This document shows positions 45,267 to 57,023 of a DNA stretch of 64,000 bases, one piece after another. Origin of the DNA: Agelas oroides (lineage: Eukaryota; Porifera; Demospongiae; Agelasida; Agelasidae); the NCBI GenBank assembly GCA_949130485.1, contig OX422197.1, positions 442,001-506,000 on the forward strand, read 5' to 3'. The translations under genes and the position numbers were made by a program. The stretch's first letter is position 1. Every line of letters begins with the position of its first letter. The notes beneath the pieces are model-generated. The model did no database searches. It saw only the letters and a program-made list of their open reading frames with translations, and was not told the origin of the DNA.

Positions 45267-47773
45267 CTAAAGATGACAGATGCGTGAAGTGTCTACAACA
45301 CACTTGATATACATGATGTTCTCCTTAACGTAGTCTTCATCGTCTAAAACTGACAGTTTTGCAAACTGTGGACAGCCTGAGGCCACATTCATGTCCGTTT
45401 GTGGCCTCTGAAACGAACTGCTTTCTGCGGTGGGCTTGAATGTTTGAACAATATGTTTTCGTCGGTTTTGGTCAACAAGGATCATCGAGACTTTGCCATC
45501 AAATGGCCATTTGAGAAGTGGATCATATTCTCCCTTCATTAGCACAAAGAAGAGAGACAGGTGGGTTGTGTGGCCACCACCGTCTCCATTCAGGTAAGCC
45601 CTAATGCACATTTTGTAGCCATTGCGACCAGTGTAGAAGGGAGGACTGTAGAGGGATGTAATTCTCTTTTCGATAGCATCTCTCCTTCTCCGTGAAATAT
45701 CTGGTATTCTCCACAAAAATGAGCCATTATGTGTACTTGCTAATGAAGCTTGCAGCTGCATTTCCAGTTCTGATGTGTGTGTTTTCAAAGCAGCTTGTTG
45801 TCTATAAAGCTCCTCAACCCTTTTCTCAAGATCCATTACACAAGCTTCAGGAGCTGGTTGGTATGCTTTGGAAGGGTGAAATCCGGAAACGTAATCGCTG
45901 GAGGGATTCTGTGGATTGCATGAAACCTGAGATAACTATAATGAATACCCACAATAAACGATGCATGCATGTAAACCAAACACAGTGTATATTACCCTGC
46001 TTTCTTCTGGAATCGGAGCCATGTGCACACCATGTTCAGGGAAGGGTTGTAGCTGTATAAGTGGAAAAATATGCATACCATGGTGATTGGTAGGCTACAT
46101 TGCTTCAAGGATTGCAGAGTGCTTTACTGCAGTACCTGTGGAGATGCTGGTGGCTCAAACCTGTATCTCAGACCATCCTACGTGTGTAAGTGGAAGGTCA
46201 TGACCGTAAACAAGAGTGCATAAGAACGGGCGGCTAGAGTAAGAGCGTGTAACTGCGTAAATTTGAAACTGGCCGGAATTATTGAAACGTTACTAAAAAT
46301 AGTAACACATATGCGCAGCTGTGCGTAGACATAAGCTGTTGTTGCTAAGCACGTGCCGGGTGTTCTATTTTTAGTAACAGTTCAATAATTTTGACCAGAC
46401 TACGGGCTTCTATTGGAGTTACATGCTCTTACTCTAGCTGCCTGTTCTTATGCGCTCTTGCCGTAAACAATGATACACTCCAGACCCATTCAGAATTAAT
46501 TCACAGCACAAGCACAAATTCATCCTTTTGGCTTGTTGGAATCAGTGTAAACAATAATGCAGTGAGACTAACCAAATCCATTGCACTTTGGTGGTGGAAC
46601 AATATGTGGTACTGCATGAAAGGAAATCACAATAGTAAGCATGTAAACAAAACAAATTTATCATTTTTAGCACACATGCAAGTATATTAGAGAACACTTG
46701 CTCATACTGAAACCCTGGTACCCAATCAATCAAAAGTTGTGTGCTTATATACAAAGCCCTCTACAAACATCAAAGCAGTAGAGTGCATGGTGGGACCAAA
46801 ATGACAGAAATCATTGGCCATTGTTTAAACAGCGCTAGTTATGACTTTGCTATGTAAACACTTAAGCAGCAATGTGTATAAAAGATTTGCACACAAAATT
46901 TGAGAATGGTTGTTTCGCTGATTGCATGCTAGTTTGTATCATGCAATATATAACAAAGTTATCCAACTTTACTCCATTTATCCTTGGGCCACACAACCAA
47001 GCGAACTTACATCCATCAAATTGATGGCTGTCTCATAACCACAGAATTCACATGTAACTCTTCTGTAATAGCAGTGGTTGACGTGTCCTTCAAGCCAACA
47101 TGTGGGGTACACGCCCCTACAGTAGGGACAGGGTTGGGGTGTATAAGGACATGACATGGAGTGTACCTGTGGAGTGTAACCACACAAAGTGTCAGAACAA
47201 ACTAGGTGACACCCGGAGAAATACTGGTAGTCTACCTCAAATTCGCCAACATTTCCCCTCCAACTACATCTGGCGTCGTCACAGTGCACTTGTATAACTC
47301 GCACTTCCCTGCGTACTGCGTTGTCGGGGAAGACCTGTAGACACGATACATCATACAACTGAATGCTAGCACAAGTGCAGCAGTACGGCTTGGGCATACC
47401 TCTTCGTCTGCTTTCCCTCCTCTGTGAGTAGAAAGAAGGCAAATGAATAACGAACACTCTTGTTGTATGTGTACATGTGCGCGTGCAAACATAACAGTTT
47501 TACCACAAAAATAGTGTGTATTATGCCTTGGAAAAAAAACAAAAAAAAACAAAGCACTTGCACATTTGGGGTGAACATAAATTCATAATGCAGTTTCTAT
47601 AGTTTCAACTTGTTGCAGCTAGCTATGGTGGCATACCTTTGCCCGTAGCAAGTTTTACATAGAAGAGTTCCGTCCCAGATCAGTTGCACGGCATTACGCA
47701 GCACGAGCTTGCAATCCGCACATTTCAAGTGCTTATCTACAGCCTCGGGGTGCACAGCCTTATAGCCTGGCAT
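45267..47773 (-). CDS. TNF-receptor-associated factor (TRAF2/3/5-like), complete
   Basis: Adaptor of the TRAF family, acting in the cytoplasm as a trimer between receptors and NF-kB/JNK signalling. Minus-strand exons in phase: 47773-47637, 47421-47400, 47334-47236, 47166-47011, 46052-45996, 45926-45267 (1131 bp, 376 aa). RING-like CADC...LLCKTC at about 17-41 lacks the middle Cys/His ligands. TRAF zinc fingers at about 58-130 (C-D-D-A-R-C-S-W, CPYC, H-V-N-H-C, VTCEFC). A coiled coil at about 188-220 (MDLEKRVEELYRQQAAL), then a full TRAF-C/MATH domain at about 225-372 (GSFLWRIPDI, PFYTGRNGYKMCIRAYLNGD, THLSLFFVLMKGEYD, NVASGCPQF). A start 12 bp upstream (MKAAMPGY, at 47785) is possible. The 19-codon exon at 45996-46052 is the least certain. 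Which vertebrate TRAF it is closest to cannot be settled here. Confidence 0.9.
46211..46460. mobile_element. MITE, GCATAAGAAC family, copy 2, with target duplication
   Basis: Termini CAAGAGTGCATAAGAAC and GTTCTTATGCGCTCTTG are inverted. CCGTAAA is duplicated at 46204-46210 and 46461-46467. It lies in TRAF copy 2 intron 4. The interior matches copy 1 at 7029-7263. Confidence 0.85.
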
Positions 47774-48965
47774 CGCGGCCTTCACACTTTGAGGAGGATC
47801 ATTAATGCCGAACTTTTCAGGCAGGCTGAGCTTACTAGGCTGGGCTATTTTATACCCGTAGGTATTGTGGGGCGGAGCTACTCAGCTAGTTAATTACGCG
47901 CGCGCGCATGGACATTTATCCGTGCGGACATGTACGGGCTCGTTACTAGCTGATTGACTCGATGATACAGTAGAACATCAACCTGTGTGACTCGATTGAC
48001 CGGTTTTTGTGAGGAGTGCTTGTGTGACCCCACCTTCTCTCGGGCATTGGAGCAGAGTGAGCCGGACTAGTTCCGCCCCCTCAGAGGTATAATTTGTTGT
48101 TGACTAAGGTGTGCGTGTAGCTAGCTACACGAGGAATGCTTCCACTGTGGTATCTAGTCTATATACATTGGTCTATAAATAGGTAGCTAGATGCATTCAC
48201 TGGACTGTCCCATCAACTAGATGGTTGGTCCACTGTGAATGAATTGTCACATTGAGATACACCATGCACTATTTCAAACTTACGGAGATGAAGTTCCGAC
48301 AAGACATTCTTGCCTCTTATCTTAGCATGACACATGCAGTCCTCATCACTCCAGATTCTCATTCAGTACAGCAGACGGGTGGCTTTCAATCATTTCACTT
48401 GCTGTACAGACTGGCTGTGTTCTAATGCACTGAGGCATGCATACCAGTGTCTCCCACAAGTCTAACTATTCCCCCCACATGCCCATAGATGGATTTTTGG
48501 GCCAACAATGTGAATTTTGTGGTCTTCCACCATATCCAGATGACGAACTTATCGTTGCGTGTGTAGTGTTGTTACTGTTCTTCAATGAAGATGCATGGTA
48601 GTTGGACTGTGGCAGTGGTGTTGAGAAGATTAGCCATGCAGCTAAGGCAGTCCTGAATAAGAAGTGAAACAGCCGGTTGTTATTATGTACTATGCACTAT
48701 ATGTGAGTTGCTCCATCTCTCATTTGCAGTTCACAAATCCTTGAAGGCTACTACCATGTGATAGTCTGGTGATTTTTCCTAATTTGGTGTTGAAATGGCC
48801 ACTGCACAGGCAGCAAATCTCATTGTTGTGATAACAGCAACATATATAGCTACTTTGACATTGCAGAGTAGGGAGAGTCATAGTATATATACTGATGTTA
48901 AAACCTCTATCAAGGTCAAATTATTCTGATATTCAGAGTTTGTTATCTCAACTGTCAGAGAAGGT
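47774..48965. other. TRAF copy 2 upstream region and intergenic DNA
   Basis: 47860-48000 is the presumed TRAF promoter: a GC-box-like GTGGGGCGGAGCTA at 47867-47880, alternating CGCGCGCGCG at 47897-47907 and GAACATCAAC at 47973-47982, each with a counterpart upstream of TRAF copy 1. Nothing else recognised up to 48965. Confidence 0.45.
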
Positions 48966-49323
48966 TGGAAGCTAGTAATTAGTGTGGGGTAGCAATTAGT
49001 GCTGTGTGAATGACGTAATCATATGGACTGCCATAGAGGCCCATAGTGAAAGGTGGCATTTTATGATGCACAGAATTTTCCGCAGGGTTTCCCAAGGAAA
49101 CACTCAAACACTACACATATAAGGAAGAGCTATAGCAGTCGATCTAAAACTCACCTGCATGGCAGTATCCACTGAGTGAGTTTCATCCGAACAAACGAAA
49201 GCTGTTTGTGTAAATTGAGTCCAGTTCAACTTTCACTATGGGTCTCTATGGTAGTCTGTATGATTATGTCATTCACGTAGCACTAATTGCTACCTCGTGC
49301 ATATCACTAATTACTAGCTTCCA
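48966..49323. mobile_element. MITE with ~88-bp TIRs (GGAAGCTAGTAATTAGTG)
   Basis: The left arm GTTGGAAGCTAGTAATTAGT... GGTAGCAATTAGTGCT ... CCCATAGTGAAAG recurs inverted at the right end (CTTTCACTATGGG ... AGCACTAATTGCTACC ... ACTAATTACTAGCTTCCAAC). Non-coding. A direct repeat GATATTCAGAGT...TTATCTCAACTGT lies just outside both ends (48930-48959 and 49329-49356). A partial relative lies at 9306-9592. Confidence 0.85.
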
Positions 49324-49419
49324 ACTCCGATATTCAGAGTCCTTATCTCAACTGTGGTGCACTGAACCATGCACAATGGGCATTTCCCATCTTTTATACT
49401 ACTCTCTTCTCTTGATCTC

Positions 49420-49625
49420 TCCCTCTCCTTTTTTTTCTTTTCTATGAAACTTTATGCATAATGCAAAACACAAGAATAGTGAAAGTACACTAATATGGTA
49501 CTTGTGCCCATCCTCCCCTCTCTCTCCCCTCTCTCTCCCCTCTCCTCCCCTCCCCCCCCCCCCCCCACCCTCCTCTCTTCTTCCCTTTCTTTTCCTTTCC
49601 TTTTTTCCCTCTCCCCCTCTCCTGT
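49420..49625. repeat. Pyrimidine tract with poly-C
   Basis: Long C/T run with CTCTCTCCCC units and a run of about 17 C at 49551-49566. Overlapping minus-strand frames rich in Arg/Glu/Gly are compositional artefacts. Confidence 0.85.
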
Positions 49626-50821
49626 AAGCAGATAAACTAACATGATTTATGACTGTAGTGCATACTTGGATGTTCAGCATGAGAGTCTGGGAGATTGTGT
49701 AGCCAAGCAACGCATGTCTTCATTCTTCCAGGATATCCTGATGAACCATAAACAGATAACACTTTGTGTTAGATTAGACACTTCCATTTATGTAGCCAGG
49801 TGCAGTCCCTTAGTGAGATGTTTATATAACCTGAGGTAGAGTCCCTAAGCAAGTGAAGGGGAAATTTCTTGATACTGGGGATTTTCTAACTGGTGCCAAA
49901 TAGTGGGACATGTTTTCCGGAGGGTGTGCACTGTATCAATTATCAGGTGACTTTTCCTCATTAATGAGGTGCAAATACCTTGTGGAACCAGTAGAACTAG
50001 ACAGACAGGGTTACATTACAAGTACATTGAGTACATACCTATTGCATGTCTGTGACTTCCTGGTCACTGCAAGGGATTCAAATCCTATGCTTATTTTGGG
50101 CTGCACTGTAGCCTCAGGTATTGTGTTGATGATGTGTTCGAGACTATCTAAATCCCTACCTTATGAATACTTTATGTCTCTCTCCATGCAGGTGGCTGAG
50201 GTAGATGATCTTTACTGCCTATACCAATCATGTTCTAAATTTGCTTTCAAGGTCGTGCAGCCAATGGTGAGGTGTTTCAAAAGTTTTGAGTTGGGGTGTG
50301 TTAGGTGTCCTATTTGTAAGTTTGGTTGGAAATTCCTTTTTCTAGTAGTAATTTGGTAGTTATTTCTCCATTTTTTGCTCCTGTCTAGCCTCGTACCCAG
50401 GTGTGGAGGAGGGGGAGGTGAAACATTTTCCTCTGCAGCGGGTACCAGGCTAGCTCCTGTCATGCATGTAGTTAAGTGTGAATTGACCAAGAATAGTGGG
50501 AAGATAGCAACTACAGAACTCTCTCCAGGAAAAATATCAAGAGGCTAACAAAATACGTAGGTATCTGACACCTCTGTGGTAATTCAATGTGGACTGACAA
50601 ATAGCAATACTTATGTATACACGGTCCAGCTTGGGGTGTGTTTACCTAGATACAAATTTATTTCACACATGCACTGCCAGCTGCATACTTCCCACACGGG
50701 ACACAACCATCATCTACGGTGGTGAAACCTCCTGAATGTTTTACAACACAACCTACAGAGGGCATCTTTGTGGTTACTGGTTTAGTATGTGTGCTGGCAA
50801 GTAGTAATATAGGTCCAGCCT
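49626..50821. other. Intergenic repeat-derived DNA
   Basis: A 149-codon plus-strand frame at 49910-50359 has no recognisable domain and shares DNA words with 41540-41660, so I treat it as repeat-derived. A TAGCCTCGTACCCAGG...GGGTACCAGGCTAG hairpin lies at 50388-50454. Confidence 0.4.
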
Positions 50822-51264
50822 TAGCCTCGTTCCCAGGCCTCCCCCGTTTTCGTTCTTCGGTTTGCGTTCAGTATAATACACGGCAGTGGAAGAGTGCGAA
50901 AAACGGGGAAGGCCTGGTAACACCTATCACGTGAATGACGTCAGGTGGACGCGAGGTGGACGTAGGGGGGGCGGTGCCCGACTTCAAGTATGGGTTCTGA
51001 GAGTGAGTTTCTTACCGGTCAAGCGGAGTACTCGCGATCTTGTGAACGTCTGGGGTCTTGCCTGGCTGAGCGCTCGAGCGCTCGATGATGAAGTCTAGTA
51101 TGTTATTTCATGTATTTTACGGCGGACCCCTCCCCCCCAACGTCCACCTCGCGTCCACCTGACGTCATTCACATGATAGGTGTTCCCAGGCCTCTTCCGC
51201 TGCCGTGTATTATACTGAACGCAAACCGAAGAACGAAAACGGGGGAGGCCTGGGAACGAGGCTA
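50822..51264. mobile_element. Foldback MITE (TAGCCTCGTTCCCAGG), 9-bp target duplication, CRE palindromes
   Basis: 443 bp with arms of about 140 bp, starting TAGCCTCGTTCCCAGGCCTC and ending GAGGCCTGGGAACGAGGCTA. GTCCAGCCT is duplicated at 50813-50821 and 51265-51273. Each arm has TGACGTCA (50936-50943 and 51160-51167) followed or preceded by GGTGGACGCGAGGTGGACGT or its inverse. Shares GGGGCGGTGCCCGAC with the element at 10531-10931. Confidence 0.92.
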
Positions 51265-54200
51265 GTCCAGCCTGGGGTCTAGGGTGTGGTTACCCAGATG
51301 CGAAAGTTGCTATATTTACACAATTTTCCCTATTTTGCGGATATAAAGGCTAGTAATGAAGTTAAGAGGGAACACGCTGTCAATTTCTCAGGTTACGCAT
51401 ATGATTGACCTTGATTATTTATATGGACTTGCTTTGTACCTTGTATGGCTTGACCTCGTACACTGTGTGGAATGTTGGTTACACATTCCGTACACTAAAC
51501 TAATCATCTGGTTTGTATATCCTGTGTACTTGTTCACTGTCTCCATCCTGATCACGTGACTTACACTGACTACTAACAACTGTACCATAACATTTAGATT
51601 ACATAGCTACGCAAATTTTAGTGTATATCCTCGTAAATTTTAGAGTAAACCACAGACTCAATAGCTGCCATGTGAGGCTGCGTGGTGCAGTCTCTGAGTC
51701 CCCTGGTTGAGACAATATCCAAACATGACAGCCACCCACAACGTGGGTCATGCAGGTAGCTACCAGTACATTACACCAACTATTTTATTGTTTTCATTTT
51801 GTCAATCAAATCGAATTTTAGTTCTCTGTGGGAAGTATGGTAAACTACCTATGAGTCTACTTATGGGATGTAGCCCTCCACATTTCACAGGCAATTTTGA
51901 ATTTTTATTACATTATTGACTACAGATATTTTTGTCACACTCACACTGATGATCTAACTTATTTGTTGCAAACAATAGCTGGGCATACATGGGAACAGCT
52001 TTAATCACGCATGGAGCCAGAAGTCGTCTGGCTCCACCTGTGGGTTGTGGCCTCTGACCTCAAGGAACACCCTCTGATCTCTAGGAACACCCAGGCTTCT
52101 CTCATTTAGATAGTGACAATGGGGTGCAAGGTTTCCTTAAAAGCAACTCTTGGTAATGGGTTATAAATAGAGCTACTTCTACCCTCATTGTGCTTTCACA
52201 GTACATGGCAGCTGTTGCAGGTGGCTGTAGAAAAGCCCTGATCAGTGCCGGGTGGGCCATTTTTCTGCTCTCTTGCATAAACAGCTGTAGAAAACGTTCC
52301 TTTCACCTTGTAGGGACTCCATTTCTGGCATTTTAGGCAGCCTTCAGTCCAGAGGAACATTCTATGGTCAGAGGACCCTGACTATTGAATGAGTGGGTGT
52401 GGTCAAGGTCATGAACTTACAAAGAACATCTGAAAGAAGCTGTGCCTCAAGTTTCCAGGGCTAACTCCAGGCAGAAGCAGATCAAAGAAGGTATGATTAG
52501 TCTAAAAAAGACATCTAGGAAATACAACTCAGTAGTTGAAAAAGGGCTAATATATACAGGCATCCTAGCTCCATCATTCAAGCTTTGTAACAAATACATG
52601 TAACTACTCCTAAATTGAAGAATTGGCTCTGCATGTGTCTCCTATCAGTTTGGTAATTATTTAATCCTCCTTATAAGTGGACAAAATTGAGGGAAGATGG
52701 TAGGTAATTTTTGTGTGGAAAAGATTCCAGAACAGTGTTTTGCTGTTACGTTAACTGTTCTGGAATCTAATTCATTTTGGAAGACAAAGTTCTGTCACTA
52801 GAACAGGCATTCACACTGTGCACTACTTTTACAGTACAACAAACAATCCAGCAGAGGCATTCTTAATTATTACCATCTCCCACTGGAGACCCATCATACC
52901 TTGGTTTGTCTGCTATTGAGTGTAAACAATTGTAGTTTGTTGGTTTGATAAGTGTGTGGATGTGTTTGTGTATATTCATCAGAAACAGTTAAACAATGAG
53001 AGAGTGACAGGTGTAGAAACATTGATGCTATTCATTTGTGTACAAGCCGGCCGTCTGGATGATCCATTTACACCCACAAATCCATCCCATAACTTATTCC
53101 TCTAGTCCTCCATTGGTATGTTTACCTACTCCAATCTGTGATATTGCATCATCAGAATGGGAATGGAATCATATTAATATGGCACCAGCTTCTCTGTACC
53201 ATGGCCATTCTCTGGTGAGTTAAACTAGTGGGAGGTCCACCAAGGTATGTCTAGCTCAGCTATACATACCAGAAGCTGCTGGTGATGTTAGGTGCTAATG
53301 GGGGCATGAAACTTGAGCTAGTCATACCACTACTTGCACATGTCGGCCATTGGAAGATGTTTTTTCAATGCGGTTGGTCACCCCTAGCAGTGGGCTGCAT
53401 CATTGTATAGTATAGCGGCTTGGAGAGCATTCTATGAACAGGTGTATACATATCTCTCCAAGGGAATTTTGAGCGTTTCTCCAGAAATGGATTTTCCCAT
53501 TGGACTTCCTTGTGTATATGTTATCATAACAAGCTCAGCATCAGCGAAACCTGGCACCGCTGTAGAAAGCCTAAGCTAACTTGTTATCTATCTTTGAGCT
53601 AGACAGTGAGCTGTCCGATTTATGTGGGAAAATGATCTCACCTGATCCACTAAAACAATATAAGTGGGGTGTGCATGGGCAATATGCACGTGGGTGTGCA
53701 TGGTTTCTTGCGTCCATTCATGCCTGTTATGTGTGTCTGCACCATTGTAATCACTGTTTAGGAAGCTAGTTGTCTTGTAGCAAGTTAGAGCTTCTAGCCT
53801 GGCATCCCAAAATATATATCAGATCTTGTCACCATAGCAGCAAGCAGCTTGGAGCTTCTAGCCTGGCATCTCAAAATAACAGATATTGTGAGACAGCTGC
53901 TGATATTAGGCATAGGTGGGTACATGCGGGAATGGTGGGGGGTTGTATGTACCCTACTTCTGTTGTCTAGACAATACAGCTGTGTTGAATTAATAGTTCA
54001 CGCTCCCACATACATAAGTGTACAACATTTACAGTTTCCATGGGCACAATTACTACACAGTGACATTGCTGTGTAATTCTAATGCTAAACAGAATCTATA
54101 GAAAACAAACCCATCACGAACCAAGTACCTCGACTTGTTTCGTGATGGGTTTCAACATGCAAGAAATTGGCTGGAATTGTATGATCAACAGTTATTGATT

Positions 54201-55280
54201 GCATGTGCTGACTAAATTTAATGGGAAGGCACTAGGTTTAGTGTCTAAACTATATGACCACTAGCCTGACCACAACACACACCCAGCAGTTGTTTTAGGA
54301 AAATTCATGATGTACTGCTGTGCCACTTCAATTTGGAAATCTGCAGGCAGGTATCACATTGGTACTTAAGTATCTTATTATCTTATCTGTCTCTTCTAAC
54401 ATGGTAGGTACACTAAACTGCAACATTGTTGCCCAAGGTGGCCAGCAATCTCCACACATCTGCAGTTGCACTCGTACAATCTTTCTAAGAAGCACTGAGA
54501 AAGTGTGTTTGTCACAGAGATGATTTTTGTAGAGAAGCTGTGCAGAGAAACTACTTTGGATACTGCATGGTCCCCCAATTATAACAATAAGGCCAGCCAC
54601 CTGACTGCTCTTTTGCTTGAGGTAGTGGTCCCACCCCAATACAGCTGATGAGGCCTAGTGTTGATCAGAACATGTCCTGCATGTTGAGTGACTTTGTAGA
54701 ACACTTTGTAGACCTTTAATCAGAGAGATGTTGTTCATTGATTGAGGGTCAAGATTTCTGGGATTCTTTGTGGCATTGACAAGTCCCCAAAGTTTTTGAA
54801 CTGAGATTTTTATCATGGGACACCAATATTGTGATCGTTGTGTTGATGGCATACTGCAGTAATCACTGATCTGGTTGTGAACCACAGGGCAGGCTGTAGT
54901 CAACTAGTAAGATACCTGAGAGGTTATTGCTAATTGATATCTGTATCTCAACAAGCTCTTTTGGCTTTTACTGAAAAGGTCCCGCTTTTCAAAGATTCAT
55001 GGCTTGCTCCAGTGAAAGCCAATATGAATATCAATACCAATGACCCCAGGTCGGAAAACTTTCTACCTCCTCTATGGGAACCCACCATATTAGCCTAACA
55101 TACCCAGAAGTTTTCTGGTAATGAAAACATATGTGCTGAGTGTAGCTACATTCTATTTTGGTATTGACTTTCAGTGCTGAACCTGGCCATCAAAATTACT
55201 GTCTTTTGTGATGCATGAGCTAATGCATGAACCATCAATGAACATCTCCCTAATATGACTGCTTAGTATCAGAATTGTCT
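51265..55280. other. Intergenic repeat-derived DNA
   Basis: No gene is recognised. A GATTCCAGAACAGT / ACTGTTCTGGAATC inverted repeat lies at 52724-52769. 53720-54065 aligns in order with 34380-34700 (CTGCACCATTGTAA, CCTGGCATCCCAAAATA, GCTCCCACATAC/ACTCCCACATAC, TTACTACACAGTGACA). 54340-55125 aligns in pieces with 35200-35940 (TATCTTATTATCTTATC, ATGGTAGGTACAC, TATCTCAACAA(G/A)CTCT, TCTACCTCCT). These are old copies of one long dispersed repeat. Confidence 0.45.
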
Positions 55281-55283
55281 TAT

Positions 55284-55451
55284 CTGATAGCTCTTATGTG
55301 AAGTGACCTTTACCTCAACTGCCCAACAAAACTGCTCTTATGTGAAGTGACCTTTACCTCAACTGCCCAACAAAACTGCTCTTACCTCAACTGCCCAACA
55401 AAACTGCTCTTATGTGAAGTGACCTTTACCTCAACTGCCCAACAAAACTGA
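55284..55451. repeat. 44-bp tandem repeat, one unit shortened
   Basis: CTCTTATGTGAAGTGACCTT then TACCTCAACTGCCCAACAAAACTG repeats three times in full, with an additional unit (55378-55405) that lacks the TGTGAAGTGACCTT part. A recent duplication with an internal deletion. Confidence 0.9.
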
Positions 55452-55744
55452 CCCCTGGATTCTGTCCTGCAGTACAGCTAGCAGATCATGAAACAGCCAG
55501 CTGAACCAAAACAAAAACAATGTCAGTTACCAGGTTGCTATTGTACATGGTATCGAGAGTGAACAGCAGGTGGTATCTTGTGGTTTACTCCCAACCAATC
55601 AAATGAAAGCGAAAGTGAACATAACTAACTCTATTAAGAAAAACAAATCTGTACGTACCTAGGCTTTTGACTATACCAGGCTGTGTGTCAGGGTACTTAG
55701 CCAACATGGTAGAGATGCTGTGTTTCATGTGATTGGTTACAATC

Positions 55745-56540
55745 CAACCAAACACATGACGTGCATCAACTTCCAAATAAGGAGGTAGTTAATTGAAATA
55801 TGCGAAGAATGTACAAACATGAGTAGCCAAGGCTACTACACTCATGGTTGCATGTTGGCACCTACACCAACAGGTTATAAGGGTTCCCTTTCTTGGCTGT
55901 GCATGATCTAGAGTTGATACTTTAATTGGTTATTTGCTCAACGTTATTCGACAACTGCTTACTTCGGTCATAGACAGGTGTTCAGTTGATTAATTAGTTT
56001 AGCTACAATATGTTTATATACCTGTCCACACCCTTTTCCTTTTTTCATATCATAGCTTTGTTTCACCTTCCTCTCACTGGAAGGGTCTTGGGTAGACCAG
56101 CCACTTTGATGTCATTTCAACGCACAAGTAAGCATCACATGTAGCTTGTGGCATTATAAGCCTCCTTCTGCATGGTCAGCCTCTGCCAGGCTAATTTGAT
56201 ACAGCTCCACTTGGGGCCTGTCTTGAATTATGTTCCCTCCCTGTGGTTGCCAGCTGTCTTTCCATAGTCCCTGCCTCTGGTGAGGCTAATTTAATACACA
56301 CTTCCAGAAGGTTTGGGGTTGCCTTAGAGTTCCCTCCCTGTGGTTGCCAGGTGCCTGTCTTTCCATAGCTATACTGCAGCAACTCAATATGGTCATGGTT
56401 TAGTCATGATCTAATTTCCAGATTAAGGAATCATTTGACCAATGTCCTCCCCTCAAATATTTGCACATTTTCACAAGATTATTTATCGGGAGTATGATGA
56501 AACCACAGCATTGACCACATGTCATAATATATCACAGCAT
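55745..56540. repeat. Dispersed repeat block D, copy 2
   Basis: Partner of 40600-41385 (see there). Contains two CTAATTT(G/A)ATACA(G/C) units, each followed by CTCCCTGTGGTTGCCAG. Confidence 0.6.
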
Positions 56541-56756
56541 GTCACAGTTTAGTACGTAGAACCCAAAAACTGATGCTGTTTTTATTTTTCATCGGGGCAG
56601 GGGGAGAGCCTGGGAACAAGGCTAGGGGACTATAAAGCTACAAATTATTGGGAGTAGCTACCTCAGTTACAATGGCTAGATGAGGTGGCCATTGTCTAGA
56701 CAACAACCACTCTTTAGACCTCCTGCTATAGATGGCTTACTGCAGACCTGCAATAG

Positions 56757-56842
56757 TTTAGCCTCATTCCCAGGCCTTCTCTGCCTCCAGTTTTTGAAAT
56801 GATTAAAAACTGGAGGTGGGGAAGGGCTGGGAATCAGGCTAA
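56757..56842. mobile_element. TAGCCTCG-family hairpin, 86 bp
   Basis: TTAGCCTCATTCCCAGGCC and CTGCCTCCAGTTTTTGA pair with TTAAAAACTGGAGGTGGGGA and CTGGGAATCAGGCTA. AATAGTTT lies on both sides. Confidence 0.8.
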
Positions 56843-57023
56843 TAGTTTCTAGAATGAACCAACTCAGCAATGATTACTGATATCCACCAATCACAAACTA
56901 ACTTGTCACTCCTTGGTTGGAGCAGCACAGTCACACGGTAATTTGTGTTCTATTTGGACGCATTCACCCTCCTGTATGCATGTATGTATACTCCAAGACC
57001 CTCACATCCACATGGGTACTTAT

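Noticed and set aside
49910..50359. 149-codon frame as a gene
   Set aside because: Composition is hydrophobic and unstructured, and part of the DNA recurs near 41.5-41.7 kb, so a repeat origin is more likely.
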